DNA of 64,000 nt from GCA-2737725 sp965229355 (GTDB lineage Bacteria > Pseudomonadota > Alphaproteobacteria > Rhodospirillales > Rhodospirillaceae): contig OZ245869.1 in assembly GCA_965229355.1 (NCBI GenBank), positions 2,604,001 through 2,668,000 of the forward strand. The letters are read 5' to 3'. Each line of letters begins with the position of its first letter. Position 1 is the first letter of the stretch. Shown in pieces: positions 32,109 through 41,570 of this stretch. The translations under genes were made by a program, and so were the position numbers. A model generated the notes under the pieces. It saw only the letters and a list, made by a program, of their open reading frames with translations. It was not told the DNA's origin and ran no database searches.

Positions 32109-33953
32109 TTAGCGCTTAATTCTCAAGAGTTCGTCGAGCATTTCGTCTGATGTGGTGATCACTTTTGCGGCTGATGAATAAGCGCGCTGTGTTGTAATCA
32201 TGCGGGTGAATTCTTCACCCAAGTCCACGGTGGATGATTCGAGTGACGCAGCGTTGATCTGGCCTGCGCCAGCATCGCCTGCTTCGCGCAAGGTGGGATT
32301 GCCCGAGAAATCGGTTGAAATCCACACGTTGCCCGACAGCGATTGCAGGCCGTTCGGGTTGGTGAAGGTCGCAACGGGGATCATGAATACAGGACGCGTC
32401 ACACCGTTATCGAAGAGCGCGGTGACAACACCGTCGGTTCCGACAGTCACGCCAGCAAAGTTACCGAATTTCGCACCGTTCTGTTGCAAGTAGTTCAACT
32501 GGAAGCTACCCGACAATTGCGTCAAACCGTCCGGCGTATTGTAGTTACCGAAGAAGGCTTGGATCGGCGGGCTCTTCGTGTTGCCGTTCACCATGTTTTC
32601 AGCGCCGTTCGCCCAAATGATTTCCACCGTGTGTTGCGGTGAGGGGGCTTGCGACGACGTGCGGTTAAAGAACTCGTTCGGCGTACCGTTACCGGCGAAT
32701 TCCACCGACGGAGCGTTTAAGCCTGGCAAGCCGGTGTTCGGATCAACCTGTGTGTACCAACCATAAGTCGGATCCAAAGCCGGAACCGTGTAACCATCGG
32801 TGCTGCTTTGGGTGATCAATTGTTTGGGTACGGTCGCGCCGTCTGTGGCGGTCGCAGTAAAAGTCATATCGACCGATTCAGAAGCCTGGTCGAACGTGAT
32901 GCCGTTTTCACCAGCGATACGACGGACCCAGTTACCCGGAGGCGATGGAGCTGCGCCAAACACCGACACGAAGTAATCGTTCATGGTGGAGGAAAGCTGG
33001 TCGAGAATTTGGCTCAACGTACGGCCGGTGGTGTCGACGTTGTTCGCATCGTCTGGGTTTGCGCTAATCGTGAATGATGTTGCGGCACCCAGCGGCGCAA
33101 TGTCGATCTGGCCCGTGATCGGCGCAGTGAATTCGTCGTTGAAGTCGATGCGGCCAGCCGAGAAGTGCACTTCGCCGTTTTGCGTTTTTTGCGAAATAAC
33201 CGCCGACTGCGCCGGCTGCTCCATGTTCATACGCCACGTATTTTGCGTGGTTTTTGTGAAGCCGTAAGTCATGTTGTGTGGGTTGCCCAAGCTGTCGAAG
33301 ATCAGCGTGTTCACGCGCTCTTGGTCGTTGACCAAAGCTTCGGCAGGCAAGTTCGCGCCGACAGACAATGTGGTGGTGGGCGAGGCAGTGCCGCCGATGG
33401 TTTGCAAGTTCAGCGGACGAAGGTTTTGATCGTCGATAACGTTATCGTTGATCAAAACGCGGTCGCCAGCGTCGTTCACATAAGCCTTCATGTAAACGTT
33501 GGTGCCGACGGTGACTTTGTTGGCGCTTGGAGTTCCGTCATAGAAACTTAAGGGCCAGCCCTGCATGTAGGCGCCACCGACGTTCTGCAAGAAGCCTTCT
33601 TTATCAACTTTGAACGAGCCGGCGCGGGTGAAGGTGTACAGATCGCCTTCGGCAGGAGACGGCGCTTCGTTCGTGACAAAGAAACCTGAACCCGAAATGC
33701 CCAAGTCGGTTGAAGACGTTGTGGCTTGCAACAGACCTTGCAAGTCAACTTGCTGCTTCGGTGCGGATTGCACGCCGCCTGGTGAGTACTGGGTCAGCGA
33801 CACCTGAGCTGTGATCAGCGTCTTGAAGTTCACCTTCGTGCCTTTATAGCCGATGGTGTTGACGTTGGTCACGTTGTCGGCAATGGCGCCCATGGCGCTG
33901 GACTGCGATTGCAGACCAGACACACCCGAGAATAATGCACCAAAAAGCGACAT
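32109..33953 (-). CDS. flgE: Flagellar hook protein FlgE
   Basis: A 614-residue rod-hook family protein, longer than enteric FlgE (about 400) as is common in Alphaproteobacteria. The N-terminus SLFGALFSGVSGLQSQSSAM with NVNTIGYK and the C-terminus (STVDLGEEFTRMITTQRAYSSAAKVITTSDEMLDELLRIKR, positions 574-614) are the D0 helices. The middle is beta-rich. AAGGAGA precedes the ATG. It follows flgD by 139 bp and fliK in one run, and is exported as a late rod-hook substrate. Confidence 0.95.
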   Translation of the reverse strand: MSLFGALFSGVSGLQSQSSAMGAIADNVTNVNTIGYKGTKVNFKTLITAQVSLTQYSPGGVQSAPKQQVDLQGLLQATTSSTDLGISGSGFFVTNEAPSPAEGDLYTFTRAGSFKVDKEGFLQNVGGAYMQGWPLSFYDGTPSANKVTVGTNVYMKAYVNDAGDRVLINDNVIDDQNLRPLNLQTIGGTASPTTTLSVGANLPAEALVNDQERVNTLIFDSLGNPHNMTYGFTKTTQNTWRMNMEQPAQSAVISQKTQNGEVHFSAGRIDFNDEFTAPITGQIDIAPLGAATSFTISANPDDANNVDTTGRTLSQILDQLSSTMNDYFVSVFGAAPSPPGNWVRRIAGENGITFDQASESVDMTFTATATDGATVPKQLITQSSTDGYTVPALDPTYGWYTQVDPNTGLPGLNAPSVEFAGNGTPNEFFNRTSSQAPSPQHTVEIIWANGAENMVNGNTKSPPIQAFFGNYNTPDGLTQLSGSFQLNYLQQNGAKFGNFAGVTVGTDGVVTALFDNGVTRPVFMIPVATFTNPNGLQSLSGNVWISTDFSGNPTLREAGDAGAGQINAASLESSTVDLGEEFTRMITTQRAYSSAAKVITTSDEMLDELLRIKR

Positions 33954-34092
33954 GTTTCGTCTCCTTTAGTTCGCCGCGCCCTTTGTGTCTTTCTTGCCTG
34001 ACACCAGGGTCCGATCTTAGTCGGCTCCACTCTCAAGAGTGGCGCGGTGGGGTTAATTTCTAACTAACTTATCCGTCAATTTCGCAGTCGTT

Positions 34093-34752
34093 TTAGCCGG
34101 TAATCGACAACACTTTGTCAATCGGCACGCCGATCTTATCCATGACCAGCAGTGTCTGGCCGTCCTTCTGTGTCACGCCCGAAACTTTGCCGAAGACGGT
34201 CGTGTACGTTTCAATGGCTTCGTCAGTTCCAGACAGAGCAGAAACTTCAATCGAGTACGTGCCGTCAGGCTGTTGGATGCCGTAGCTGTCCTTGCCATCC
34301 CAATCCAGCGCATGCATGCCAGCAGTCTTTTCGCCTGCGGCTGAGTATACGATGCTGCCTGCCTCGTTACGGATCACGATGCCAACACTTTGAGCATCAG
34401 CGCTGACGTTGTAGGCCATCTTCGCTTGACCACCTTGCAGCGGAACCTTGTTGGTATTCGCTTCAACAGTTTTGCCGATGTAATTGACAGCGTTTGTCAC
34501 GATGCTCTGCTGTGACAAGCTGATCAGGCTGGTCAAACTTTCGTTTGAATTGATCGACTGTTCTACTTGCGCGAACTGGACCAACTGATTGGTAAACTCA
34601 GTTGAATCCATCGGCGACAACGGATCTTGGTTCTTCAACTGCGATGTCAGCAGTGTGAGGAACGAATCTAAGTCCTTTGCCAGTTTATTACGCGAAGCAC
34701 CTTCGGTGCTTTGCACCTGTGTGCCGCTTGTAAGTGCGGAAACGTCAACCAT
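34093..34752 (-). CDS. flgD: Flagellar hook capping protein FlgD
   Basis: A 219-residue scaffold for hook assembly. The N-terminal part has DSFLTLLTSQLKNQDPLSPMDSTEF, the FlgD hallmark, then TNQLVQFAQVEQSI. The FLN/TUDOR-like middle includes HALDWDGKDSYGIQQPDGTYSIEV (with the typical WDG). FliK is upstream and FlgE downstream, the expected hook operon. Confidence 0.95.
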   Translation of the reverse strand: MVDVSALTSGTQVQSTEGASRNKLAKDLDSFLTLLTSQLKNQDPLSPMDSTEFTNQLVQFAQVEQSINSNESLTSLISLSQQSIVTNAVNYIGKTVEANTNKVPLQGGQAKMAYNVSADAQSVGIVIRNEAGSIVYSAAGEKTAGMHALDWDGKDSYGIQQPDGTYSIEVSALSGTDEAIETYTTVFGKVSGVTQKDGQTLLVMDKIGVPIDKVLSITG

Positions 34753-34796
34753 GGCCTATCTCTCTTCTGATCTTTGTTTTGATTTAGAGATCACTC

Positions 34797-36656
34797 TTAA
34801 ACGTAAGTATCCACACCACCGCGCGCTGAGGCGGCTTGTGCGTAGTCGTACATATCGTCAGCTTCAATTTCGGCGTCGCTCATGTGAGCGTTCGATTGCT
34901 GTGAACCGTTGCCCTTCGCGTTGCGTTCATCTCCCTTATCAGCGAGCAGTGGCTGATCTTCGTTACGGAGGCTGAATTCCAAATCGTTCGCGTCGGCGCG
35001 CAAGCCTGCATCTTGCAGGGCGCGTTCAAGGCCGCGTGCTTCACGTTGCAGCAGATTCAATGTCTCTGGATTGTCAGCCGTAACAGCAGCAGTCACTTTG
35101 CCTTCGGATGACATTTCCAGTTTGATTTCAATGCGGCCCAATTCGATGGGCTTCAGTTGGATAGTGACCCGATCAAGGCCGGCCTTTGCAGCGCGGGTAA
35201 TGTTGACTTTGATTTGCTCGATGACCTGTTGCGACTGGGTTGGTGCCGGACGCTCAGTTGCAGAGGCTTGTGTTGTTGCCGTGTTGCCATTGGTTTGGTT
35301 CAGGGCCGCAGCAAAGCTGGTTGGCTGTTGCTGGGGCGAACTAGAGTTATTGGCGGCGGCTGTGGGCGTTGCCGTCTCAGGTGCGCGCACTGGAGTAGCT
35401 TCACGCGGCATCGTGCCAGCGCCATTGTTTTGTTGTGAGTTCGTGCTGGTTTGGAAACCGTTTGCGGCGCTGGGTGCGGCAATTGCAACTGCTGCAGTCG
35501 CAGTGGCTGGCGTTGTTGAAGTGGCTGACGTTGCACTTGCGGTTTGTGGTTGCAGCAATTCACCAGCGGCGGCTTCGGCGGCAACAATGGTATTGGTTGC
35601 AGCGCCTTGGCCCGCTTGGCCATTGGCTGTGGAGGCCGTGCGTGTGGCTTCCGGGTTATAGCCGCTGTAGCGATTGAATTGACCGTATTGGAACGGGATA
35701 TCAGCAACAGTGCGGCCATTTACCGCGACTTGAATGCGAATCTTGTTATCGTCGCCCAGGATTTGCGACAAAGCTTGCGATTGCTCAGCGACTTCCGGTG
35801 CCACCAATTCGTTTGTGCCAGCCAAGTGCTGCGCCATATTGGCCGTCGCTGATGCGGCTGTCTTTGTGGCTTGTGTGGCTGCAGCGTTTTCGATGGCTTG
35901 ATGTGCCAGCGGACGGAAAGCCGCGGCAATTTGTTTAAAGAGGTCGGCAACGTTGGTTGTGTCAGTACCATCAACAGATGCGGCGGCTGCCAAGTCTTGC
36001 GTGGCGGCGATAGCTGCGGGGTCAATGCCAGTGGCTTGGGCAAGTTCACCCAGTAACGATTGACCAGCGGCAAGAGAATCTGCAGCTTGGCCGAAAGCGG
36101 CTTCGAGCGCAGAGGCCAATTGCGAGTCTTGTGATGCTGCGGCCAGCATCGATTTTAAATCAAACGTGCCCATATCTTGCAGATCGCCATTGGGCGTCTG
36201 CACCAGGATTTGGAACTGAATAGCAACTGACTGCAAAACCTCTAAACCGACAGCATTCACTTGATCAGTTGGTTGAACGTCTGTGGCTGCTTTTGCCGTG
36301 TTATCGTTCGCGGTTGATTCTTTGGTTTTTGCCGACGTTTTGTCGGTCGCCGTGACATCGTCATGATCTTCGTGCTCAGGCTTTTCAGCCTCAGCAACTT
36401 TGTCTTTTGGCTTGCTGTCGTTATCGGGTTTTGGCTTTTGCGCAGCATCGCGCTCACGTTGGGCGGACTGCGATGCACGCATCCATTGGCTTTCAGCTTT
36501 TGTGATGGATTGTTCGGCGTTAAACCGCGCGCCGCCAGCGCCCAGGTTCAAAAGTGCCGAGAATGCGTTGGCCGGATTTTTTGCTTCTTCGTTGGTCAGC
36601 GTAATCGCAACGGTCTTGGCCGCTGATTTCGGGCTGTTAACTGCAGCAAATTCCAT
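34797..36656 (-). CDS. fliK: Flagellar hook-length control protein FliK
   Basis: A 619-residue protein that measures hook length and switches export specificity. A long Ala/Thr/Gln-rich N-terminal ruler is followed by the FliK C-terminal core (about 490-570: RVTIQLKPIELGRIEIKLEMSSEGKVTAAVTADNPETLNLLQREARGLERALQDAGLRAD). GGGAG precedes the ATG. A -24/-12 sigma-54 promoter lies 50-70 bp upstream, so the fliK-flgD-flgE run is likely FlbD-activated. Confidence 0.92.
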   Translation of the reverse strand: MEFAAVNSPKSAAKTVAITLTNEEAKNPANAFSALLNLGAGGARFNAEQSITKAESQWMRASQSAQRERDAAQKPKPDNDSKPKDKVAEAEKPEHEDHDDVTATDKTSAKTKESTANDNTAKAATDVQPTDQVNAVGLEVLQSVAIQFQILVQTPNGDLQDMGTFDLKSMLAAASQDSQLASALEAAFGQAADSLAAGQSLLGELAQATGIDPAAIAATQDLAAAASVDGTDTTNVADLFKQIAAAFRPLAHQAIENAAATQATKTAASATANMAQHLAGTNELVAPEVAEQSQALSQILGDDNKIRIQVAVNGRTVADIPFQYGQFNRYSGYNPEATRTASTANGQAGQGAATNTIVAAEAAAGELLQPQTASATSATSTTPATATAAVAIAAPSAANGFQTSTNSQQNNGAGTMPREATPVRAPETATPTAAANNSSSPQQQPTSFAAALNQTNGNTATTQASATERPAPTQSQQVIEQIKVNITRAAKAGLDRVTIQLKPIELGRIEIKLEMSSEGKVTAAVTADNPETLNLLQREARGLERALQDAGLRADANDLEFSLRNEDQPLLADKGDERNAKGNGSQQSNAHMSDAEIEADDMYDYAQAASARGGVDTYV

Positions 36657-36707
36657 CTTCCACTCCCATCACAAAAACGCTTGGACGCACCAAGCCGTAC
36701 AGAGCGA

Positions 36708-36723
36708 TGCAAGGGGTGGGCCA
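36708..36723 (-). promoter_or_regulatory. Sigma-54 promoter of the fliK-flgD-flgE operon
   Basis: On the minus strand it reads TGGCCCACCCCTTGCA: GG and GC are separated by exactly 10 bp and match the consensus TGGCAC-N5-TTGCA in both boxes. The predicted transcript starts about 40 bp before the fliK ATG. Confidence 0.75.
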
Positions 36724-36853
36724 GTTGCCGGGCCAGACCTAACTATATGATCTTATTGGATATTTATGTTGCTTGGGGGCTTTTGTAGGCGTGCCGCATG
36801 GCATAGTCGGCAATTCTTGCCGCTTCAGCGCGGCAGAATCTGCCAAGGTTTTG

Positions 36854-37984
36854 TTAAGCTTTAATGCTGAATTGCAGGAACGGGCTGGTGACAAAGCCAG
36901 CAAACGCCTGGACATAGTTCTGCTGTACCGATGACAGGTTTTCCAGGTTGTACTGCATCGCTTGAATTTGCTGCTGCGCTTTGACTTGCAGCTCTTGCGT
37001 CTGGTTCAATTGCTGAATCATGGACTTTGTTTTGTCCGTGGTCAGACGGTCCAATTCATTGTCGATACGCTGATTGTCTTTCGCGACAATTGTTGAGTTT
37101 TTCGTCAGTGCTGTTGCGCGGCTCGTGAGCTCGATATCAGCCTTTTCAATCGCAGCAAACGCACGTTTGCGACCATCAGCGGTTTTCAAGCCATCGTAGA
37201 AGAACGCAGGCATGAGCCCAAGGCCATCGCCTTCTAATTTACCGGTTACGGTTTCCGGAGGCAGCGAGGGATCGAAGGTTACTTCTAACGTAATGTCTTT
37301 GGTGGTTTCGTTGTAGCTGACCAGCTTCACGGCATTACGTGTAGAGGCCATTTTTTCAATGACCGTTCCTTCACTCAACGTTGTCTTTTGAATGACACCT
37401 TGAATATCCGAGCGGTGAACAATGGTGTCGGTGCCGAGATCTGGAATCCAATAGCTGCCGTCACTGGCTTTAATGCGGTAGTCGGCGCCAATGTGGGTGC
37501 CTGTTAACGTCGTGGCGCTGGCACCCAGGCTATTGCGGTATTCGATCTGATTGGGGGTGTAGTCATTTCGATTAATGGCGCCGACCAAGTTAAACAGTGG
37601 TCCCATCGAATTGGCTTCGTCGTTGATGGAATTCACCTGACTGTCGAACTGAGCCGCCCGTAAATCCTTATCTTCCCCTTGCGTGCCGGCAAGGGCGATG
37701 GTGGTCCGCAACTCAAGTAATGTATTCCGGACCGTATCAACGCTTTCTTGGCCGTTTTCCACAGCGATCTTAGCGTTATTGATTTGTGCTTTAACGGAGA
37801 TATAGCGCTCGTTCTGGCGGTCGATGGCTTCTGAGCGCGCGGTCGCGGCATCATCAATCGCCTGCTTTTCAGCGGCAAAACGCTCGGCGGTGTTGGCGCG
37901 GATATTGTCCAAAAGAATATTGGTTTGGCTCGGAAGAGAGCCAAACAATGAGGACGCGTCACCGCCTTGTAAGATGCCAACCAC
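36854..37984 (-). CDS. Unrecognised protein with filament-like layout, in flagellar context
   Basis: A 376-residue protein I do not recognise. It has helical, heptad-rich ends (about 25-130 and 275-376) flanking a beta-rich middle (SYWIPDLGTDTIVHRSDIQG, ITLEVTFDPSLPPETVTGKLEG). The segment DLRAAQFDSQVNSINDEANSM resembles the flagellin/hook-associated D1 helix, and the C-terminus is hydrophobic (AFAGFVTSPFLQFSIKA). The GTG start at 37984 follows AAAGGAGAG. It lies upstream of the fliK operon and next to TPR-glycosyltransferase genes. A hook-associated or export cargo protein is possible but unproven. Confidence 0.6.
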   Translation of the reverse strand: MVGILQGGDASSLFGSLPSQTNILLDNIRANTAERFAAEKQAIDDAATARSEAIDRQNERYISVKAQINNAKIAVENGQESVDTVRNTLLELRTTIALAGTQGEDKDLRAAQFDSQVNSINDEANSMGPLFNLVGAINRNDYTPNQIEYRNSLGASATTLTGTHIGADYRIKASDGSYWIPDLGTDTIVHRSDIQGVIQKTTLSEGTVIEKMASTRNAVKLVSYNETTKDITLEVTFDPSLPPETVTGKLEGDGLGLMPAFFYDGLKTADGRKRAFAAIEKADIELTSRATALTKNSTIVAKDNQRIDNELDRLTTDKTKSMIQQLNQTQELQVKAQQQIQAMQYNLENLSSVQQNYVQAFAGFVTSPFLQFSIKA

Positions 37985-38090
37985 GGAATCTCTCTCCTTT
38001 AAGGGCTTCTACCCTGCTCCACGCCCCCATTAAGGGGCGCTATCGCATCGGGCTTGGCTCCCCATATGCAGGGGTATCCTTACCACGCCG

Positions 38091-38111
38091 GGCAGCTTGC
38101 TCCAAGCTGCC
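38091..38111. terminator. Strong hairpin after the TPR-GT9-like gene
   Basis: Perfect 9-bp stem GGCAGCTTG/CAAGCTGCC (38091-38099 and 38103-38111) with a 3-nt loop, 4 bp past the stop of the minus-strand gene. It lacks a T tract, so termination is uncertain. Confidence 0.4.
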
Positions 38112-38114
38112 AGA

Positions 38115-39899
38115 CTATGGGTTAGGACGTATCCAATCCGTTAAAGCCTGCTCAACTTCCATAAATAAACTTGCCCAATCGCCTCTAACCCGTTGGCGGA
38201 AAAGACGAATTGATGAATACCACGGGCTGTCCTTTCGCTCTAAAAGCCAGCGGAAATCCGGGCTAAAGGGCAAAAGAATCCAGGTTGGCTTGCCCATGGC
38301 CCCTGCAAGATGGGCGATGGCGGTATCTACAGTGATAACCACGTCTAATTGAGCAACGATTTGAGCGGTTTCGCCCCAGTCCTTCACCTGGCCTTGAATC
38401 TGGCCACTGATGTTTGGCGCTGTTCCGTCTTTAATGTCTTTGGCCCGGTTCCCGACCTGTAGGCTGATAAATTCAGCCTCGATACTATGTGCAAGGTCCT
38501 CAAAGTAGCGAACATCGCAACTGCGGCGTCGATCTATTTTGTTGTCAGCCGAGCCTGCCCACGCAAACCCAATGCGACGTCGCGATGTTGCCGGCAACTG
38601 CAGGTGCTGAGCAATTGCTGTCGGCGCCGCAAGATATGGCGACGGATCTAAATCCTGGGGCGTAAGCTTAAGGATATGAGGCAAGCTGAGAAGATTCACG
38701 TGAGTATCATGTCGTGGAAGCGGTTGATTTGAGTCAGCGACGTCATCAATGCCCTCAACCGTGCGCAATATTCCATGCAAGCTCTGAGGCGCTGCCACAA
38801 TGACCCGTGCGCACTTTTGACGCACAGTTCTGGCAAAGCGAATGAATTGTATCGTGTCTCCCAGGCCTTGTTCTGCATGAAGGAGAACGGTGTGATTTGG
38901 ATTGGATGCTCCCGTCCATGCTGGTGTTTGGAATGCACGTTTCAGGGAACTAAAATTGGGGAGCTTCCAGCGCCATTCATACTCAGCCCAGCCTTCGCGC
39001 CATTGGCCCGTCAGAAGCAGCAGCCACGCCAAATTATAATGAATTTCAGGAGCTGTCGGCCAAAGTTGCAAAGCGGTTCGATAGCAAGTTTCAGCCTCAC
39101 GCCATTGACCCAGAGCGACAAGACCAACACCTAAATTCGTCCAGGCATCCCAGCGGTGAGGGTGGTGACTGACGATGCTGCGTAACATCGGAACACCGTC
39201 ATCGGGCTTTTCTTCCCGGATTAAATGCGCTGCGAGATTGTATTGCGCGTCGACATTATCTGGCATCAATGCCACGGCCTTGCGCAAATGCGGCTCAGCT
39301 TCTGCACTCAGGCCCATGACGTCAAGAGCATTGCCCAAATTGGCGTGAATCAGCCCTTCATCAGGGCTCAGTGCTAAAGCTTTTTTATAAACGACAACCG
39401 CGTCTGCAAAACGCTCCTGAGCTCTCAGCGCCACGCCTAAATTATTGAGAGCGCTAACGTCCTGCGGTTGAAGTTTTAAGTAGCGTTCGTAACTGATTGC
39501 CGAGGCGGCGTTGTCATTGCTATCGCGCTCGATATGGCCGCGCTGCATCCAGGCTTCGGCCGCGTCTGGCATATCCTGTGTCGTCTGCTGAAGGATACTC
39601 AGCGCATCGGTTAATCGATTTGTAGCGTGTAACGCTTTGGCCAACATCAGGCGGGGTTTCAGCCAACCTGGGGCCAGCCGCGATGCTTTCAGAAAGACGG
39701 GCGCAGCCAGCCGCGCATCGCCTGATTCAAATAAAGCGACCCCCAAAGTGAAGCGGAGTTCAACATTCCCCGGATCGGCCGCAACGCTGCTTTGAAGAAG
39801 CCCTACTGCATCTATGGGGCGTCCTTGCTCCAGCAGCTCAGTTGCTCGCACGATAATCGCTTGGGGCGAGTGTGGATCGAAAGTTGGAGGACTGGCCAT
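38115..39899 (-). CDS. TPR-glycosyltransferase fusion (GT9/heptosyltransferase-like)
   Basis: A 594-residue protein. Residues about 15-310 form tetratricopeptide repeats with typical NLG and A-x-A-x-Y positions (ALNNLGVALRAQERFADAVVVYKKAL at 152-177). The C-terminal domain (about 330-594) is GT-B, GT9/heptosyltransferase-like: IGFAWAGSADNKIDRRRS, EFISLQVG, then VITVDTAIAHLAGAMGKPTWILLP, where the sugar-nucleotide binding DTAxAHLAGAxG motif lies. The paralogue at 39938 is divergent from it across 38 bp, so they share a promoter region. TPR modules likely bind a protein acceptor, possibly flagellin; the sugar is unknown. Confidence 0.82.
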   Translation of the reverse strand: MASPPTFDPHSPQAIIVRATELLEQGRPIDAVGLLQSSVAADPGNVELRFTLGVALFESGDARLAAPVFLKASRLAPGWLKPRLMLAKALHATNRLTDALSILQQTTQDMPDAAEAWMQRGHIERDSNDNAASAISYERYLKLQPQDVSALNNLGVALRAQERFADAVVVYKKALALSPDEGLIHANLGNALDVMGLSAEAEPHLRKAVALMPDNVDAQYNLAAHLIREEKPDDGVPMLRSIVSHHPHRWDAWTNLGVGLVALGQWREAETCYRTALQLWPTAPEIHYNLAWLLLLTGQWREGWAEYEWRWKLPNFSSLKRAFQTPAWTGASNPNHTVLLHAEQGLGDTIQFIRFARTVRQKCARVIVAAPQSLHGILRTVEGIDDVADSNQPLPRHDTHVNLLSLPHILKLTPQDLDPSPYLAAPTAIAQHLQLPATSRRRIGFAWAGSADNKIDRRRSCDVRYFEDLAHSIEAEFISLQVGNRAKDIKDGTAPNISGQIQGQVKDWGETAQIVAQLDVVITVDTAIAHLAGAMGKPTWILLPFSPDFRWLLERKDSPWYSSIRLFRQRVRGDWASLFMEVEQALTDWIRPNP

Positions 39900-39937
39900 A
39901 ACGTGAGATAAAGGGCTGAAAGAACACCAAATTTGAA

Positions 39938-41527
39938 ATGTTGACTGACCCTAACATGACCGCGCCGGTAAGCGAAATAATTGACGGCTTGCTGGATGAT
40001 GCCGAAGCTGCATTGGCCGCTGGTGCAACCCTTAAAGCGCTTGCGATTTATCAGGGCATTTTAGCCCACGATGCCGATCATGTTCTGGCGTTGCGTCAGG
40101 CGGGCGCCATTATGTTGCACCATAATAATCCCGGTGCGGCTCTACAGCTTTTTCAACATGCTCTTCAGTTGAAGCCGTCTGATCCCGATCTTTATCACGG
40201 TGTAGGAACATCTTTGCGTCAACTCGGAATGGCCGACGAGGCGATCTTGGCAATGATTGGCGCGACCCGCGTCGACCCGACCCATAAGCCTGCTTTGTAT
40301 GACCTTGGTATTCTCTACAAGCAGAAGGGAGATTATGCAAAAGCCGAGAAAATGTTGGGGCACGCTGCCGCGCAGTCGAACGCTTACGGTGAAAGCCGCT
40401 TTGAAGCAGAGCTTCAGCGCGCCATCGCATTATACAAGCAAGATCGATTGCCCGAGGCTGAACGGTGGTTTCACCGGGCAGGACTTTTAAACCCCGATGA
40501 TCCGCGCCCCTTTATCAACGTCGCCATGATTTACCGAACTTGGGGGCACTTGGATGCAGCTGAAAAGTGGCTGCGTAAAGCAATCGAAGTGGCGCCAGAG
40601 CATGCTGATGCACGCTGGAATCTTGCTAATTTGTTGCTCGTAAAGGGCGATCTTACACAAGGCTTCGCTGAGTATGAGTGGCGCTTTAAACGTGAAGGTC
40701 GTGGCGAACGTGCAATGCCGTTGCCGCGCTGGGCTGGTGAGGATCTTCAAGGCAAAACGTTATTGCTGACAGCCGAGCAAGGGTTGGGGGATATGATCCA
40801 CTTCAGTCGCTTTGCCGCAAATTTTGCTACACAAGGCGCTCGCGTGATTGTGGAATGCCATCCTGGTTTAGAGAACTTACTTCGTACAGTGCCGGGCGTT
40901 GCTGACGTCATAACGCTAGGAACTGTGTTGCCTCAGGCTGATTTTTATTTGCCAATTATGAGCGCCGCGCGAACGCTGAATGTATCTTTAGACTCAATTC
41001 CTGCAAACGTTCCATACATGTCGGCGTCGTCGGGCCAGGCGAAGTTTGACGGATCAGGTTTTCGTGTCGGTTTGGTGTGGCGGGGAAATCCGAAACACGA
41101 GAATGACAAATATCGCTCCGTAGATTTGGCAACTTTAATGCCTCTATTAAACGTCACAGATGTTGCATTTTATAGCCTTCAAGTTGGCGCTGCGTCCGCT
41201 GAGTTACGTCAATTGCCGTCTGATGTGCATGTGACTGATTTGGCACCGCAGTTGACAGATTTTGTTGAAACAGCGCGTTTAGTTTCTCAGTTGGACCTTG
41301 TCATCTCTGTTGATACGGCTGTGGCGCATCTGGCTGGGGCATTGGGTAAGCCAGTGTGGGTGTTAGTGGCACGCGGTAATGATTGGCGTTGGCTTCATGG
41401 AAGGTCGGATAGTCCTTGGTATCCAACACTCAAGATATTCCGCCAAACGCCGCCGCGGGATTGGAACGTACCGGTTCGACAAATAGCGCGAGAACTCACG
41501 GCCCTCGCATTGGAATCAAAAGCTTAA
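39938..41527 (+). CDS. TPR-glycosyltransferase fusion (GT9-like), paralogue
   Basis: A 529-residue protein with TPRs at about 20-255 (ALRQAGAIMLHHNNPGAALQLFQHAL, LYDLGILYKQKGDYAKAEKML) and a GT9-like domain at about 260-525 (LLLTAEQGLGDMIHFSRFA, VGLVWRGNPKHENDKYRSVDL, FYSLQVG, VISVDTAVAHLAGALGKPVWVL). It shares the plan of the divergent gene but is clearly diverged in sequence. No good Shine-Dalgarno precedes the ATG at 39938; an ATG 6 codons later is an alternative. The gene at 41571 follows in the same direction. A role in flagellin or polysaccharide glycosylation is inferred from the neighbourhood. Confidence 0.82.
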   Translation: MLTDPNMTAPVSEIIDGLLDDAEAALAAGATLKALAIYQGILAHDADHVLALRQAGAIMLHHNNPGAALQLFQHALQLKPSDPDLYHGVGTSLRQLGMADEAILAMIGATRVDPTHKPALYDLGILYKQKGDYAKAEKMLGHAAAQSNAYGESRFEAELQRAIALYKQDRLPEAERWFHRAGLLNPDDPRPFINVAMIYRTWGHLDAAEKWLRKAIEVAPEHADARWNLANLLLVKGDLTQGFAEYEWRFKREGRGERAMPLPRWAGEDLQGKTLLLTAEQGLGDMIHFSRFAANFATQGARVIVECHPGLENLLRTVPGVADVITLGTVLPQADFYLPIMSAARTLNVSLDSIPANVPYMSASSGQAKFDGSGFRVGLVWRGNPKHENDKYRSVDLATLMPLLNVTDVAFYSLQVGAASAELRQLPSDVHVTDLAPQLTDFVETARLVSQLDLVISVDTAVAHLAGALGKPVWVLVARGNDWRWLHGRSDSPWYPTLKIFRQTPPRDWNVPVRQIARELTALALESKA

Positions 41528-41570
41528 GTGCGCGCTTTGAATGGGCGGCTAGATCGTAAGGAATTGACCT

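Noticed and set aside
38693..38708. ATTCACGTGAGTAT as a parS variant
   Set aside because: About six mismatches to consensus and it lies within a coding region.
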